Positions 24,100-31,828 of a DNA stretch of 32,548 nucleotides are shown here, in pieces. The stretch is from positions 1-32,548 of the forward strand of contig JAURYB010000132.1 in the NCBI GenBank assembly GCA_030654075.1. Direction: 5' to 3'. A program made the translations under genes and the position numbers. Position 1 is the first letter of the stretch. Each line of letters begins with the position of its first letter. The stretch comes from Bacteroidales bacterium. GTDB lineage: Bacteria; Bacteroidota; Bacteroidia; Bacteroidales; UBA4417. Under the pieces are notes generated by a model. The model was not told the DNA's origin. It did not search any database and saw only the letters and a program-made list of their open reading frames with translations.

Positions 24100-24600
24100 T
24101 CAGATTTTCACTTTCTTTAGCCTTTCTACAATTTCAAAAACTGCCGGACAGGTTGACATATTTTTCAACGTAATATCCAGCACCTGGTGCATCTTTCGCT
24201 GGTCGGTATGTGGGTATTCGCGACATGCACGTGGGCGGTCTTCATAAATTTTGCATGTATTATCTTCAGCCAGAAATACACAAGGCATAGTACTAAAAAC
24301 GAAATCATCGTCCTCGTCCATCCTTAAGTACTTTTGTTCAAACTCCGATGGTTTTATTCGTAAAACGCTGGAAATACGGCGAATATCGGTACTATTTAGT
24401 TTTGGCCCCAGCGATTTACAGCAGTTCCCACAATCGAGGCAGTTTACTTCTGAAAATACTTCATCATGAAGTTTTTGAAATGCCTCATCAACTTTTCCGG
24501 GAGGTTTGGCAGCGATTTGCCTGAAAAATGTAGCATTGTCCTTTTTGTTTTTAAAAGCAAGCGCTTTTATATCGGCAATGGTTTGCTTGGTAATTTCCAT
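24100..24600 (-). CDS. YkgJ-family cysteine cluster protein
   Basis: This 166-residue protein has the CxxCxxCC cluster at CLDCGNCC (Cys54, 57, 60, 61) and further cysteines in MPCVFLAEDNTCKIYEDRPRAC (107, 116, 126) and STCPAVF (151). The family (PF03692) is thought to bind zinc or an iron-sulfur cluster; its function is largely unknown. The sequence after the cluster (CKIYEDRPRACREYP) is highly typical. The gene lies 125 bases from the TerB-J protein gene upstream on the same strand. No clear promoter match was found. Confidence 0.87.
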   Translation of the reverse strand: MEITKQTIADIKALAFKNKKDNATFFRQIAAKPPGKVDEAFQKLHDEVFSEVNCLDCGNCCKSLGPKLNSTDIRRISSVLRIKPSEFEQKYLRMDEDDDFVFSTMPCVFLAEDNTCKIYEDRPRACREYPHTDQRKMHQVLDITLKNMSTCPAVFEIVERLKKVKI

Positions 24601-24725
24601 AATTAATTTTGCAGTCGTATGCAGGCTAAAAAAGTTTCAGGTTTGAGAAATCCCTGTTTGCTCTACTGTTATGATATTCAATTGTTAATTCTATTTATCT
24701 CAAATTATAACAATTAACTCCTCCC

Positions 24726-25472
24726 CTATGCAATTCCTCTTTCTTTCTTAATCTTCTCATAAGCTGCATTCAATTCCTGGAACTTGGAATTGGCAGCCTT
24801 CTGAACATCATCGCCAAGATGAGCTACTTTATCAGGATGATATTTAATGGCCATACGCCGGTACGCTTTTTTAAGCTCCTCGGGTGAAGCATCCGGAGTA
24901 ACTTCAAGAATCCGGTAAGCGCTTGTAGTATCTTTCACAAACATGGCCTTAATACTCTCAAAATCAGTGTTGCCGATTCCGAGTATTCCTCCTATACGCG
25001 TAATTATATTTAATTCAGAAGCGTGTACCTGTGCATCAGCAGCTGCTAAACCAAATAGGAAATGCATTAATTGAAGTCGCGACGGGTATTCCATATATTG
25101 TTTTATCTGCAAGCCCACCTGTTGCAGGTCATACTCTTTTTTTAACAGTTCACGCAGAATAAGGAGCTGCCGTTCAGCTTCATCTGTCCCAAACTGCTGG
25201 AGCAGGAAACGTTTTACAAAATCCAGTTCGGAACGAAGAATCTTATCATCCGATTTCATTACAGCTGAGGCAAGAATAAGCAAGCTGAGAATAAAGTCGT
25301 TTGGAGTAGTCTGGGGCGTATTAAAATTAGGTCGTTGCTGAGGCTCATAAGCATACACTCCGCTTTGCATCCCATCGATCATTGATCCAAGCGCGAAACC
25401 AAGAAGCGCGCCGATCGGTCCGCCTGCTGCCCATCCTATACCACCACCAAGCCATTTAAGAAATTTTGCCAT
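24726..25472 (-). CDS. DjlA-like co-chaperone: TerB domain plus J domain
   Basis: This 248-residue protein has a Gly-rich hydrophobic N-terminus ([23 protein letters not shown], about 8-30) that probably inserts in or lies on the membrane. A TerB-like helical domain follows (about 58-175: [30 protein letters not shown]-type helices). The C-terminal J domain is at about 184-245 with the HPD motif (212-214) that stimulates DnaK. This is the order found in DjlA. It probably guides DnaK to membrane-linked substrates. A -7-like TACTTTTG on the minus strand (25500-25493) lies just upstream. The start ATG 25472 fits the N-terminal motif. Confidence 0.88.
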   Translation of the reverse strand: MAKFLKWLGGGIGWAAGGPIGALLGFALGSMIDGMQSGVYAYEPQQRPNFNTPQTTPNDFILSLLILASAVMKSDDKILRSELDFVKRFLLQQFGTDEAERQLLILRELLKKEYDLQQVGLQIKQYMEYPSRLQLMHFLFGLAAADAQVHASELNIITRIGGILGIGNTDFESIKAMFVKDTTSAYRILEVTPDASPEELKKAYRRMAIKYHPDKVAHLGDDVQKAANSKFQELNAAYEKIKKERGIA

Positions 25473-25594
25473 TGTGTTTTCAAATTGTGGTGCAAAAGTA
25501 AAGAATATCCTTAGATTTAATGGGATTTAGCTTTTACTAATGCTGCACTTTTAAGACACCTTAACAAATGCATCAGACACAGGCACACGGAATT

Positions 25595-26323
25595 CTAATT
25601 TTCTTTCATTTTCTTTAAACTTTCGTAATCAACATTTGGCAACAAATATGAATTTGTTAAGAAATATTCCAGTTTGTAATCTACCAATTTGACAAGTCCT
25701 GTCCTGATAACAGGAAGCATTTCCGGATCAATTAATAAATTCTGTCGTGAAAATTGATAATCACTGATTGGCAACAAATAGTCCATCCCTTTCCAATCGT
25801 ATTCCAAAACTTCTGAATTAGCTGTTCTGATAGCAGTTATTCTGGTTGTGCTAAACACGGCTGCCCAGCTTTTTGCCGGGTTTCCCCGTGTGTATAACCC
25901 ACACGAGCGAAGTTTCTGCTTTTTTGTATCCATTAAATCGTCCTCTTCACCCGTTTCAACAAAAATAACAAAATCATATTGGTTTTTGAGCCCTGAAATC
26001 CATGACTTGATGTCATTATTACCGTTCAATAAATTATAAATACTTCCATTTGAGGGGATCAGCTTGTCAGGCGCTGATATTAAACTAACCGTGTACCTTG
26101 TTGACAATACACGCGTAAGTTCCTGTTTGATATATTGCTTACAGTTAAACTGGCAGTCGAATGTGTCAGACTTATCTTTAAAAACAGTAAAGCCAATATG
26201 TTTGTAAATAAGGTTTGAATCCGCCAGATCAATAATTGCGATCCGCGAAGGTTGTTGCGCAAAAGTTTTTTCAACCTGAAAAAGGAGAAAAGCTAAAACG
26301 GCGAATTTACAGAAGCGAACCAT
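25595..26323 (-). CDS. Exported protein of unknown function
   Basis: From ATG 26323 the product has 242 residues and opens with a clear signal sequence (MVRFCKFAVLAFLLFQVEKTFAQ). The frame is open to 26368, but the longer start would put 15 polar residues before the signal. The mature part begins QPSRIAIIDLADSNLIYKHI and contains LISAPDKLIPS, YDFVIFVETGEEDD and a Cys pair near FDCQFNCKQYIKQEL. It has an alternating strand-helix pattern, reminiscent of periplasmic proteins that report a peptide or lipoprotein state, but I recognise no family. Neighbours (TerB-J protein, TPR peptidase) do not set its role. Confidence 0.6.
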   Translation of the reverse strand: MVRFCKFAVLAFLLFQVEKTFAQQPSRIAIIDLADSNLIYKHIGFTVFKDKSDTFDCQFNCKQYIKQELTRVLSTRYTVSLISAPDKLIPSNGSIYNLLNGNNDIKSWISGLKNQYDFVIFVETGEEDDLMDTKKQKLRSCGLYTRGNPAKSWAAVFSTTRITAIRTANSEVLEYDWKGMDYLLPISDYQFSRQNLLIDPEMLPVIRTGLVKLVDYKLEYFLTNSYLLPNVDYESLKKMKEN

Positions 26324-26499
26324 TGTTTGTTTCAGATTGAATTTTAAAATGCATTTATCCATTTCCATGATTGTTTAGCGATTGTCTATATTACGATTTA
26401 ATTGAAATTATTTTATCCGTTAACGTCGAAAGCCAAATCGCAAAGACCGGCGTAGCTATATATAACATCCGGGCAATGTCGGAGTTAAACAAAGTAGTT

Positions 26500-27555
26500 T
26501 TATGTATTTATCTTAATTTCAAATTCTTGTATTACAGTATCAAGTTTATCACCAAATACAAATTTGCCATACTCATAAGTTTGATTTTTAAAAAACTCAA
26601 GAAATTTGTCTTTCCCGAAATTATCTATTAGTTCTTTTACAAACAATCCAGATAAACGATATAAAATTTCTTCAGCATATTTTTCTCCCATTGCCCAATA
26701 ATCCTTTACTGCGACTGGTTTATTATTTGTAGAAATCCAATCTTTTACCAATTTTAGTCTATCTTGATTGGATTGGTCAAAACAAACAGCTGTGCCTTCG
26801 TTTATAAACCTGGTCTTATTCGTAATTTCAGAGGTGTAGTTTGAAATTACATGTGTCATTTCATGTCCGATAGTTTGTTGATAGTGCGTATGAACAATAC
26901 AAAAGTTTGGTTTTGAAAATCCTAAATCTGCTCCTAATATTCTCTTTGCATCATCCTTTGAATTCCATACGTAAAAATCAATCTTTTTCGGCAAAGTGCT
27001 TTTAAAGAAACCATTTATTTCTTTGTATGCCTGTTCTCTTACTGAAGTATATTTCACAATTTCAGCAGCATTCATATTCTGAAAATGAAAACGGAAATTA
27101 TCAGTTTCAACTATTTCCCAATTTTCATAAAACTCATGAAACCCAAAAAGCAAAGAATTGGCATAAGCATTATTTGTAGCATTCTTAGTCGAGTTTAAAC
27201 GAATACACTCATTAAGCGATTTTTCTGAGTCATCGTATTTCTGCAACATAAAATAACAAGTCCCTAGGTACCCAAGTGCCCAGGCTTTACGACTTGAATT
27301 ATAAATGTCGTTTTTCACTGTAAATTCAAGGTATGGAACTGCATCCGTGAAGTCTCCTTGTTCCGTATATGCGCGACCTAATACTAAATTTAAGTCTAAA
27401 TTATTTGTGTCATTTTCAAGAAGCGGTTTTGCTTTACTAATTACTGATTTAAAATCATGGGAATCATATATCATCCATAAGTCTTCAATAGTTGAATTCT
27501 GTCCAAATGAGATCAGACCTGATAGAATTAAAAATGATGCTAAAATTTTTCTCAT
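26500..27555 (-). CDS. Exported TPR protein with HEMTH zinc-peptidase domain
   Basis: This 351-residue protein has a signal peptide (MRKILASFLILSGLISFGQ). Tetratricopeptide-like helices lie at about 35-135 (LVLGRAYTEQGDFTDAVPYL; LGTCYFMLQKYDDSEKSLNEC). Residues about 145-345 form a gluzincin-type peptidase domain of the MA-like group: HEMTH (231-235) supplies two zinc ligands and the catalytic Glu, and Glu253 in FINEGTAVCFD is the likely third ligand. This suggests an active periplasmic or surface metallopeptidase, with the TPRs holding a partner. The substrate is unknown. The gene seems to stand alone; 227 bases separate it from the saccharopine dehydrogenase gene. Confidence 0.8.
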   Translation of the reverse strand: MRKILASFLILSGLISFGQNSTIEDLWMIYDSHDFKSVISKAKPLLENDTNNLDLNLVLGRAYTEQGDFTDAVPYLEFTVKNDIYNSSRKAWALGYLGTCYFMLQKYDDSEKSLNECIRLNSTKNATNNAYANSLLFGFHEFYENWEIVETDNFRFHFQNMNAAEIVKYTSVREQAYKEINGFFKSTLPKKIDFYVWNSKDDAKRILGADLGFSKPNFCIVHTHYQQTIGHEMTHVISNYTSEITNKTRFINEGTAVCFDQSNQDRLKLVKDWISTNNKPVAVKDYWAMGEKYAEEILYRLSGLFVKELIDNFGKDKFLEFFKNQTYEYGKFVFGDKLDTVIQEFEIKINT

Positions 27556-27732
27556 AATAAATTGTTCTGTTTTTTGTATGGTTTCCGGCTATTTTGTCCA
27601 ACTTGATTTCACCAACAAATATATGCCACTTTCCCAAAAGTACTCTTTTAATCATTGTATAGTTTAATGATATCAGAACCATTAGTCCCGACGGTTTGTC
27701 AAAATGTGAACTTATGAATGACCCAAACAAAA

Positions 27733-27763
27733 ATTAAAAAGGCCACCCGATGGCAGCCTTTTC
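27733..27763 (-). terminator. Intrinsic terminator of the saccharopine dehydrogenase gene
   Basis: On the minus strand AAAAGGCTGCC, loop ATCG and GGTGGCCTTTT form an 11-bp stem with two G-T pairs. TTTTTAATTTTTG follows. It lies about 20 bases after the gene's stop. Confidence 0.8.
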
Positions 27764-27782
27764 ACTGAATTTCAAATAGCGT

Positions 27783-29120
27783 TTAGCTTATTCTTTCGCT
27801 TAACGGCAATCCATATTCTTCAACCATACGGATATCCAGTTTTTCGAGTTCATCGAGGATAGGATTGTAGATTCCCGGTAATACAGGACGGAAAACACCT
27901 TTAACAGTGATCTGCCCGGCAAGAATCATCTCAACGCCAATGGCAGCCGGCAAAGCAACGGTACGAGCTACTGACGTATCGGTTGCCGGTGTTCCGAAAT
28001 CGAGCATCCGTGAGCGGATCACTTCCTGTTTTCCATCAGGATAGGTAGCAAGGAAGGTATGCTGCATCGCAACCATATCACGCTCATTTTGTCCGAGTTC
28101 CATTTTTGCTATCATCACGTCGCTGGTAACTTCGTAAGGCGAATCTTCGGCACGGTTAAGCGGTTCGTTACTGAAAAGCCCGAGCCATTCCATTGCGCCA
28201 AGCGCATAAGAGTCGGCACTGATACCAAGGTGAGCGGCAACTTTCTTTCGGATATCGGAGCTGTCATTCGTTCCAATCTGCTGAGCTATAAAATCAGCAT
28301 AGGTTTTGCCAGCCAGGTTTACCTTATCATACGAAATCAGTTTCAACTGTTTCATCACATGCAGGGTTTCGCACCAGCCAATATAACGGAAAGTTCCACG
28401 CTGTATGGTCTTCACCTCAGGAATGCCATAAATATCAATGTAAGCAATGGAGTCGCGGTTCGGGTAAACTTCCAGATCGCCTACTTCAGGAAAACTAACC
28501 TGAAGTGGGGTTTTAAAAAGGTTTTCAGTAGGAACATCTACAACAACATTGTTTTTCATGTATTTGGCATCGTTGTTTCCTGCCATTACAACGCCTTTAG
28601 GGCTCCATGAAAATTTATATTTAAACGGGTTTGTTGCAGCTTCGGGAGCCGGCAACGCGCCACAAATGGAATAAAATTCTTCAATTTTACCCCCTTTATC
28701 ATGCACATTGTCGATAATACGCATGGCCGACATATGGTCAATGCCTGGATCGAGGCCAAGTTCATTGAGAATAATAATGCCTGCTTCTTTTGCCTGTGCA
28801 TCAAGAGCCTGCATTTCGGGTTTTACATACGAAGTGGTAACCATGTTTTTTTTATGCAGAAGGCAATATTTAGCCACCAGCAAATGGTGAAGATAAGGCA
28901 ATAAGCTTACCGAAAGATCGTGTTCGGCAACCATGCGGCTAAGTGATTCTTCATCTTCAACTGTCCATGCAACAGCTACACCGTTAGTATGGCCGGCGAT
29001 CATTTCTTCGGCTTTGCTTTTGGTGCGGGTTGCAACCGTTACCTGGATTCCTTTGTTAAGCAAGTGTTTTACGATAGGGCGGACCACAAGGCCAGCACCC
29101 AGAATAAGGACTTTCTTCAT
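27783..29120 (-). CDS. Saccharopine dehydrogenase (glutamate-forming)
   Basis: This 445-residue protein has an N-terminal Rossmann dinucleotide site (VLILGAGLVVRPIVKHL, about 4-20). Conserved saccharopine reductase segments follow: LNELGLDPGIDHMSAMRIID (about 138-157), CGALPAPEAATNPFKYKFSW and RYIGWCETLHVMKQL. The enzyme oxidises saccharopine to glutamate and aminoadipate semialdehyde, or runs the reverse reaction. The first enzyme of the route is the next gene upstream on the same strand, 380 bases away (29501-30832). The two correspond to the two halves of the animal bifunctional enzyme AASS. The aminoadipate semialdehyde dehydrogenase needed next is not in the window. A terminator follows. 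Confidence 0.9.
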   Translation of the reverse strand: MKKVLILGAGLVVRPIVKHLLNKGIQVTVATRTKSKAEEMIAGHTNGVAVAWTVEDEESLSRMVAEHDLSVSLLPYLHHLLVAKYCLLHKKNMVTTSYVKPEMQALDAQAKEAGIIILNELGLDPGIDHMSAMRIIDNVHDKGGKIEEFYSICGALPAPEAATNPFKYKFSWSPKGVVMAGNNDAKYMKNNVVVDVPTENLFKTPLQVSFPEVGDLEVYPNRDSIAYIDIYGIPEVKTIQRGTFRYIGWCETLHVMKQLKLISYDKVNLAGKTYADFIAQQIGTNDSSDIRKKVAAHLGISADSYALGAMEWLGLFSNEPLNRAEDSPYEVTSDVMIAKMELGQNERDMVAMQHTFLATYPDGKQEVIRSRMLDFGTPATDTSVARTVALPAAIGVEMILAGQITVKGVFRPVLPGIYNPILDELEKLDIRMVEEYGLPLSERIS

Positions 29121-29500
29121 TGTAGGTTTTATTTAGATTTTAATAGGATTGCGGAGATAAGAGTTAAGTATTGTTTTTAGAGAAGTGGAAGTTGGTCATT
29201 CAGTTGTCATTCAGTTGTTGTTGGACAAGAGCTAAGAGTTGTTCCAGGATTGTCGAGGATGGATAGTTGTGAGTTTGAAATTTGGAATTGTGAGTTGGTC
29301 ATTCAATTGTCATTCTGTGGTCATTCAGTGGTCAATTCAATTGTTGTTGGACGAGAGCTAAGAGTTGTTCGAGGATTGTCGAGTATGGATATCAGTTTTA
29401 TTTGTGATTTTGGATTTTGTAGTTTTGGAATTTGTGATTTTGGATTTTGGATTTTGAGACTTGGAATTTGAGACTTGGACGTTTTTATGACCATTTTCCA
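29121..29500. repeat. 380-base repeat-rich gap between the two saccharopine genes
   Basis: Two 51-base copies (29215-29265 and 29341-29391) of a unit starting TTGTTGTTGGAC and including GAGCTAAGAGTTGTTC differ at three positions. Each is preceded by GTTGGTCATTCA-type words, so a block of about 126 bases is duplicated. Then come tandem words such as GATTTTGGATTTTG (29406-29456). No ORF and no clear promoter were seen. Confidence 0.75.
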
Positions 29501-30832
29501 TTAACCATTTTCCATTTTCGAATTCTCCAGATGTTCTTCCAAATACTTAAAATGCGGAGTAAGCTCGCCGCGATGCAGGATCAGGGCGCTTTTTATTGCG
29601 TTGGGCAGGTCCAGTGTTAAAAAATCCTCGTTGAAATCGCAGTCAGCAATTGCTTTAACATAGTTGATGAGCACATCGGCAAAACCGGCTGACGAATCGC
29701 GGGGAAGTTCGCTGGGAAGGATATCAACCGCCATTACCAGAACGCCGTCGCCTTTATGCCCCATGGTATAAGTGCGGCTGTCGGGATGATAAACAAAAAT
29801 CGGGTCTTCGATTTCAGTTCCTTTTTCGGTACATTCAACCGAGCCATTTACATCACATGAAATGTCGCCTATTACTTTCAGTTTCGGGGTTCCATCGGCA
29901 AACAACTTTTCGAGGTAGTTTTTGGTAACAAGCCTTGGATAACGCGAATCCCAGTAAATACAGTTGATCAGCATATCGATATGCGGAATATATTTTTCGA
30001 ATGAGCTTTTAAATTTTTCGGGACTTGAATAGTATTCCTGGAGATCGAATTCTTCATTCTCATCGATAGGCACCACCAGGTGTTCTTCTTTAAAAATAAC
30101 TTTATAAATCAGGTTATCGGGAAGTTTACTGCGGCGTTTCAGAAAGAGAAGTTTCTCGGGCGAAATTTCTTTTACCGGGAGCAAGGCAAGTATTTCCTGG
30201 GCTCCCTGCGAAACATTTCCATAACCTGTAAACGCAACCGTAAACGGGCGTAATTCCTCAGGCATGCCTTTTTCCGCAATCTCCTGCCCTACCGCCGAAA
30301 TCACTTCGCGCACCTCGGCTAACGAACTATACTGATGTGCTTGTTTTATTTGCGCAAACGGAGTTTTATAACCGGCTTCTTTTAGTCTTAGCCCTATTGA
30401 CCACAAGGAATTGATCATTCCAGCCAGGCCCGCGTACCGTCCGAAGAAAATCAAGCGTTTGCCTTGCTCATCCACAACCCGTTCGTAATCAATCAGGTTG
30501 CATTTCATTTCCATCATCTTTTTCAGCATCGGCATATTGTAAGCCTGCCCTTTGATGACATGCGAAAAGAAAATGTAGGTTTTATCTTCTTCGAAAAATG
30601 ATTCCGGCATTTCCTTAACACCGAAAATGACACTGCATTTCTTCAGGTCTTTGGCAATTTTTGCGCCGGCTTTAATGTATTCCTCATCGGTGAACACTCT
30701 TTTTTCGGAAGTCTGAACTACGAAGTCAAGTTTCTTGGTTTTAATGAGTCGTTCCACATGCTTTGGGGTAAGCGGAGCCCTGCATTCCATCACGTATTTA
30801 TCTTCGTGCCGTATTCCTATAAAGTTGCTCAT
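29501..30832 (-). CDS. Lysine-ketoglutarate reductase (saccharopine-forming, AASS N-terminal type)
   Basis: This 443-residue protein matches the N-terminal half of the bifunctional lysine-degrading enzyme AASS. The alanine dehydrogenase/PNT-type N-terminal domain (IGIRHEDKYVMECRAPLTPKHV) is followed by FFGRYAGLAGMIN (129-141) and the dinucleotide site FTGYGNVSQGAQEILALLP (201-219). Further conserved segments are WDSRYPRLVT and GDISCDVNGSVECTEKGT. It condenses lysine and 2-oxoglutarate with NADPH to give saccharopine, the substrate of the downstream enzyme. The last residues (SKMENG) and the stop are coded by low-complexity DNA (TTTTCCATTAACCATT, 29494-29509) that also occurs at 18974-18989. 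Divergent from mtgA. Confidence 0.88.
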   Translation of the reverse strand: MSNFIGIRHEDKYVMECRAPLTPKHVERLIKTKKLDFVVQTSEKRVFTDEEYIKAGAKIAKDLKKCSVIFGVKEMPESFFEEDKTYIFFSHVIKGQAYNMPMLKKMMEMKCNLIDYERVVDEQGKRLIFFGRYAGLAGMINSLWSIGLRLKEAGYKTPFAQIKQAHQYSSLAEVREVISAVGQEIAEKGMPEELRPFTVAFTGYGNVSQGAQEILALLPVKEISPEKLLFLKRRSKLPDNLIYKVIFKEEHLVVPIDENEEFDLQEYYSSPEKFKSSFEKYIPHIDMLINCIYWDSRYPRLVTKNYLEKLFADGTPKLKVIGDISCDVNGSVECTEKGTEIEDPIFVYHPDSRTYTMGHKGDGVLVMAVDILPSELPRDSSAGFADVLINYVKAIADCDFNEDFLTLDLPNAIKSALILHRGELTPHFKYLEEHLENSKMENG

Positions 30833-30946
30833 GAGGTTATTTTACATTGTGATTTTCAATATATAAATATTTACCACCTGATTATCAACCTATTAAATCA
30901 ATTAAGTGAATCACTGACAGGCACGGCAAACATATCAAATAATTTA

Positions 30947-30954
30947 TAATTTTG
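30947..30954 (+). promoter_or_regulatory. Putative -7 promoter element for mtgA
   Basis: TAATTTTG matches TAnnTTTG, 33 bases before ATG 30988. No TTTG is seen at -33. Confidence 0.4.
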
Positions 30955-30987
30955 CACCATTAGTTTAAAATTGTTTTTCAAATTACC

Positions 30988-31722
30988 ATGCGAATGAGCC
31001 AAACAGGCGAATCATCACGATTTCAAAGAGTTAGAAAATATATTTTCAGAAAAATCAAATTCTGTCTTATCTTCTTTTTCGCCAGTAGCATAGTCGTTAC
31101 TTTACTTTACCGATTTTTACCTCCGCCGGTAACCCCGTTGATGATGATCAGGGTTATTGAAAATATTTCCGACAGCAAAAAACCTACAATTAACAAGCAT
31201 TGGGTGCCTATGTCGGATATTTCGCCTAACCTGGTGCTGGCAGTTATTGCCTCTGAGGATAATAATTTCGAATCTCATTACGGCGTTGATTTCAAAGCCA
31301 TTGAAAAAGCGCAGAAACTGAATAAAAGAAGCAAGAAAATTCGTGGAGCCAGCACTATCACCCAACAGACGGCGAAAAATGTTTATCTCTGGCAGGCACG
31401 TACCTATGTGCGGAAAGGCCTTGAGCTATACTTTACCGGGCTGATCGAAATACTTTGGGGAAAGAAACGTATTATGGAAATGTACCTGAATGTAATCGAA
31501 ATGGGTGATGGCATTTATGGGGCCGAAGCCGCATCACAATATTACTTTCATAAGTCAGCGAAAAATCTTACCCGCGACGAAGCTGCTTCCATAGCCGCAG
31601 TGTTACCAAATCCACGCCGTTGGCGACCGGATAAACCGACCGCTTATGTCTCCAGAACAAAATCGCGGATAATTTGGGCTATGAACAGGGTGGAAAGGCC
31701 GGATTGGTTAATAATGCGATAA
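30988..31722 (+). CDS. mtgA: Monofunctional peptidoglycan glycosyltransferase
   Basis: This 244-residue protein has one N-terminal membrane helix (about 24-45) and then a GT51 domain. The catalytic Glu90 is in ASEDNNFESHYGVD. Next come GASTITQQTAKNVYL (120-134), KKRIMEMYLNVIEMG (159-173, second conserved Glu) and GIYGAEAASQYYF (175-187). It polymerises lipid II into glycan strands on the periplasmic face without a transpeptidase domain. Its length matches MtgA. ATG 30988 and ATG 30994 are both possible. No envelope gene is directly beside it; low-complexity repeats separate it from the convergent fabF. Confidence 0.94.
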   Translation: MRMSQTGESSRFQRVRKYIFRKIKFCLIFFFASSIVVTLLYRFLPPPVTPLMMIRVIENISDSKKPTINKHWVPMSDISPNLVLAVIASEDNNFESHYGVDFKAIEKAQKLNKRSKKIRGASTITQQTAKNVYLWQARTYVRKGLELYFTGLIEILWGKKRIMEMYLNVIEMGDGIYGAEAASQYYFHKSAKNLTRDEAASIAAVLPNPRRWRPDKPTAYVSRTKSRIIWAMNRVERPDWLIMR

Positions 31723-31828
31723 TTTGAAAATTTGAGGATGTGGGAATGTGGTAATTTGAGGATGTGAGAAGATGGCAATCCACAATCTTTAATCCGCAAT
31801 CCGCAATCCAAAATCTGCAATCCGAAAT
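31723..31828. repeat. Low-complexity repeat between mtgA and fabF
   Basis: AATTTGAGGATGTG occurs twice 24 bases apart (31729-31742, 31753-31766). Short units of the form CAATCCG/CAATCT follow from about 31775 to 31828. It sits between convergent genes and resembles the degenerate heptamer filler seen in many Bacteroidota genomes. Confidence 0.7.
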
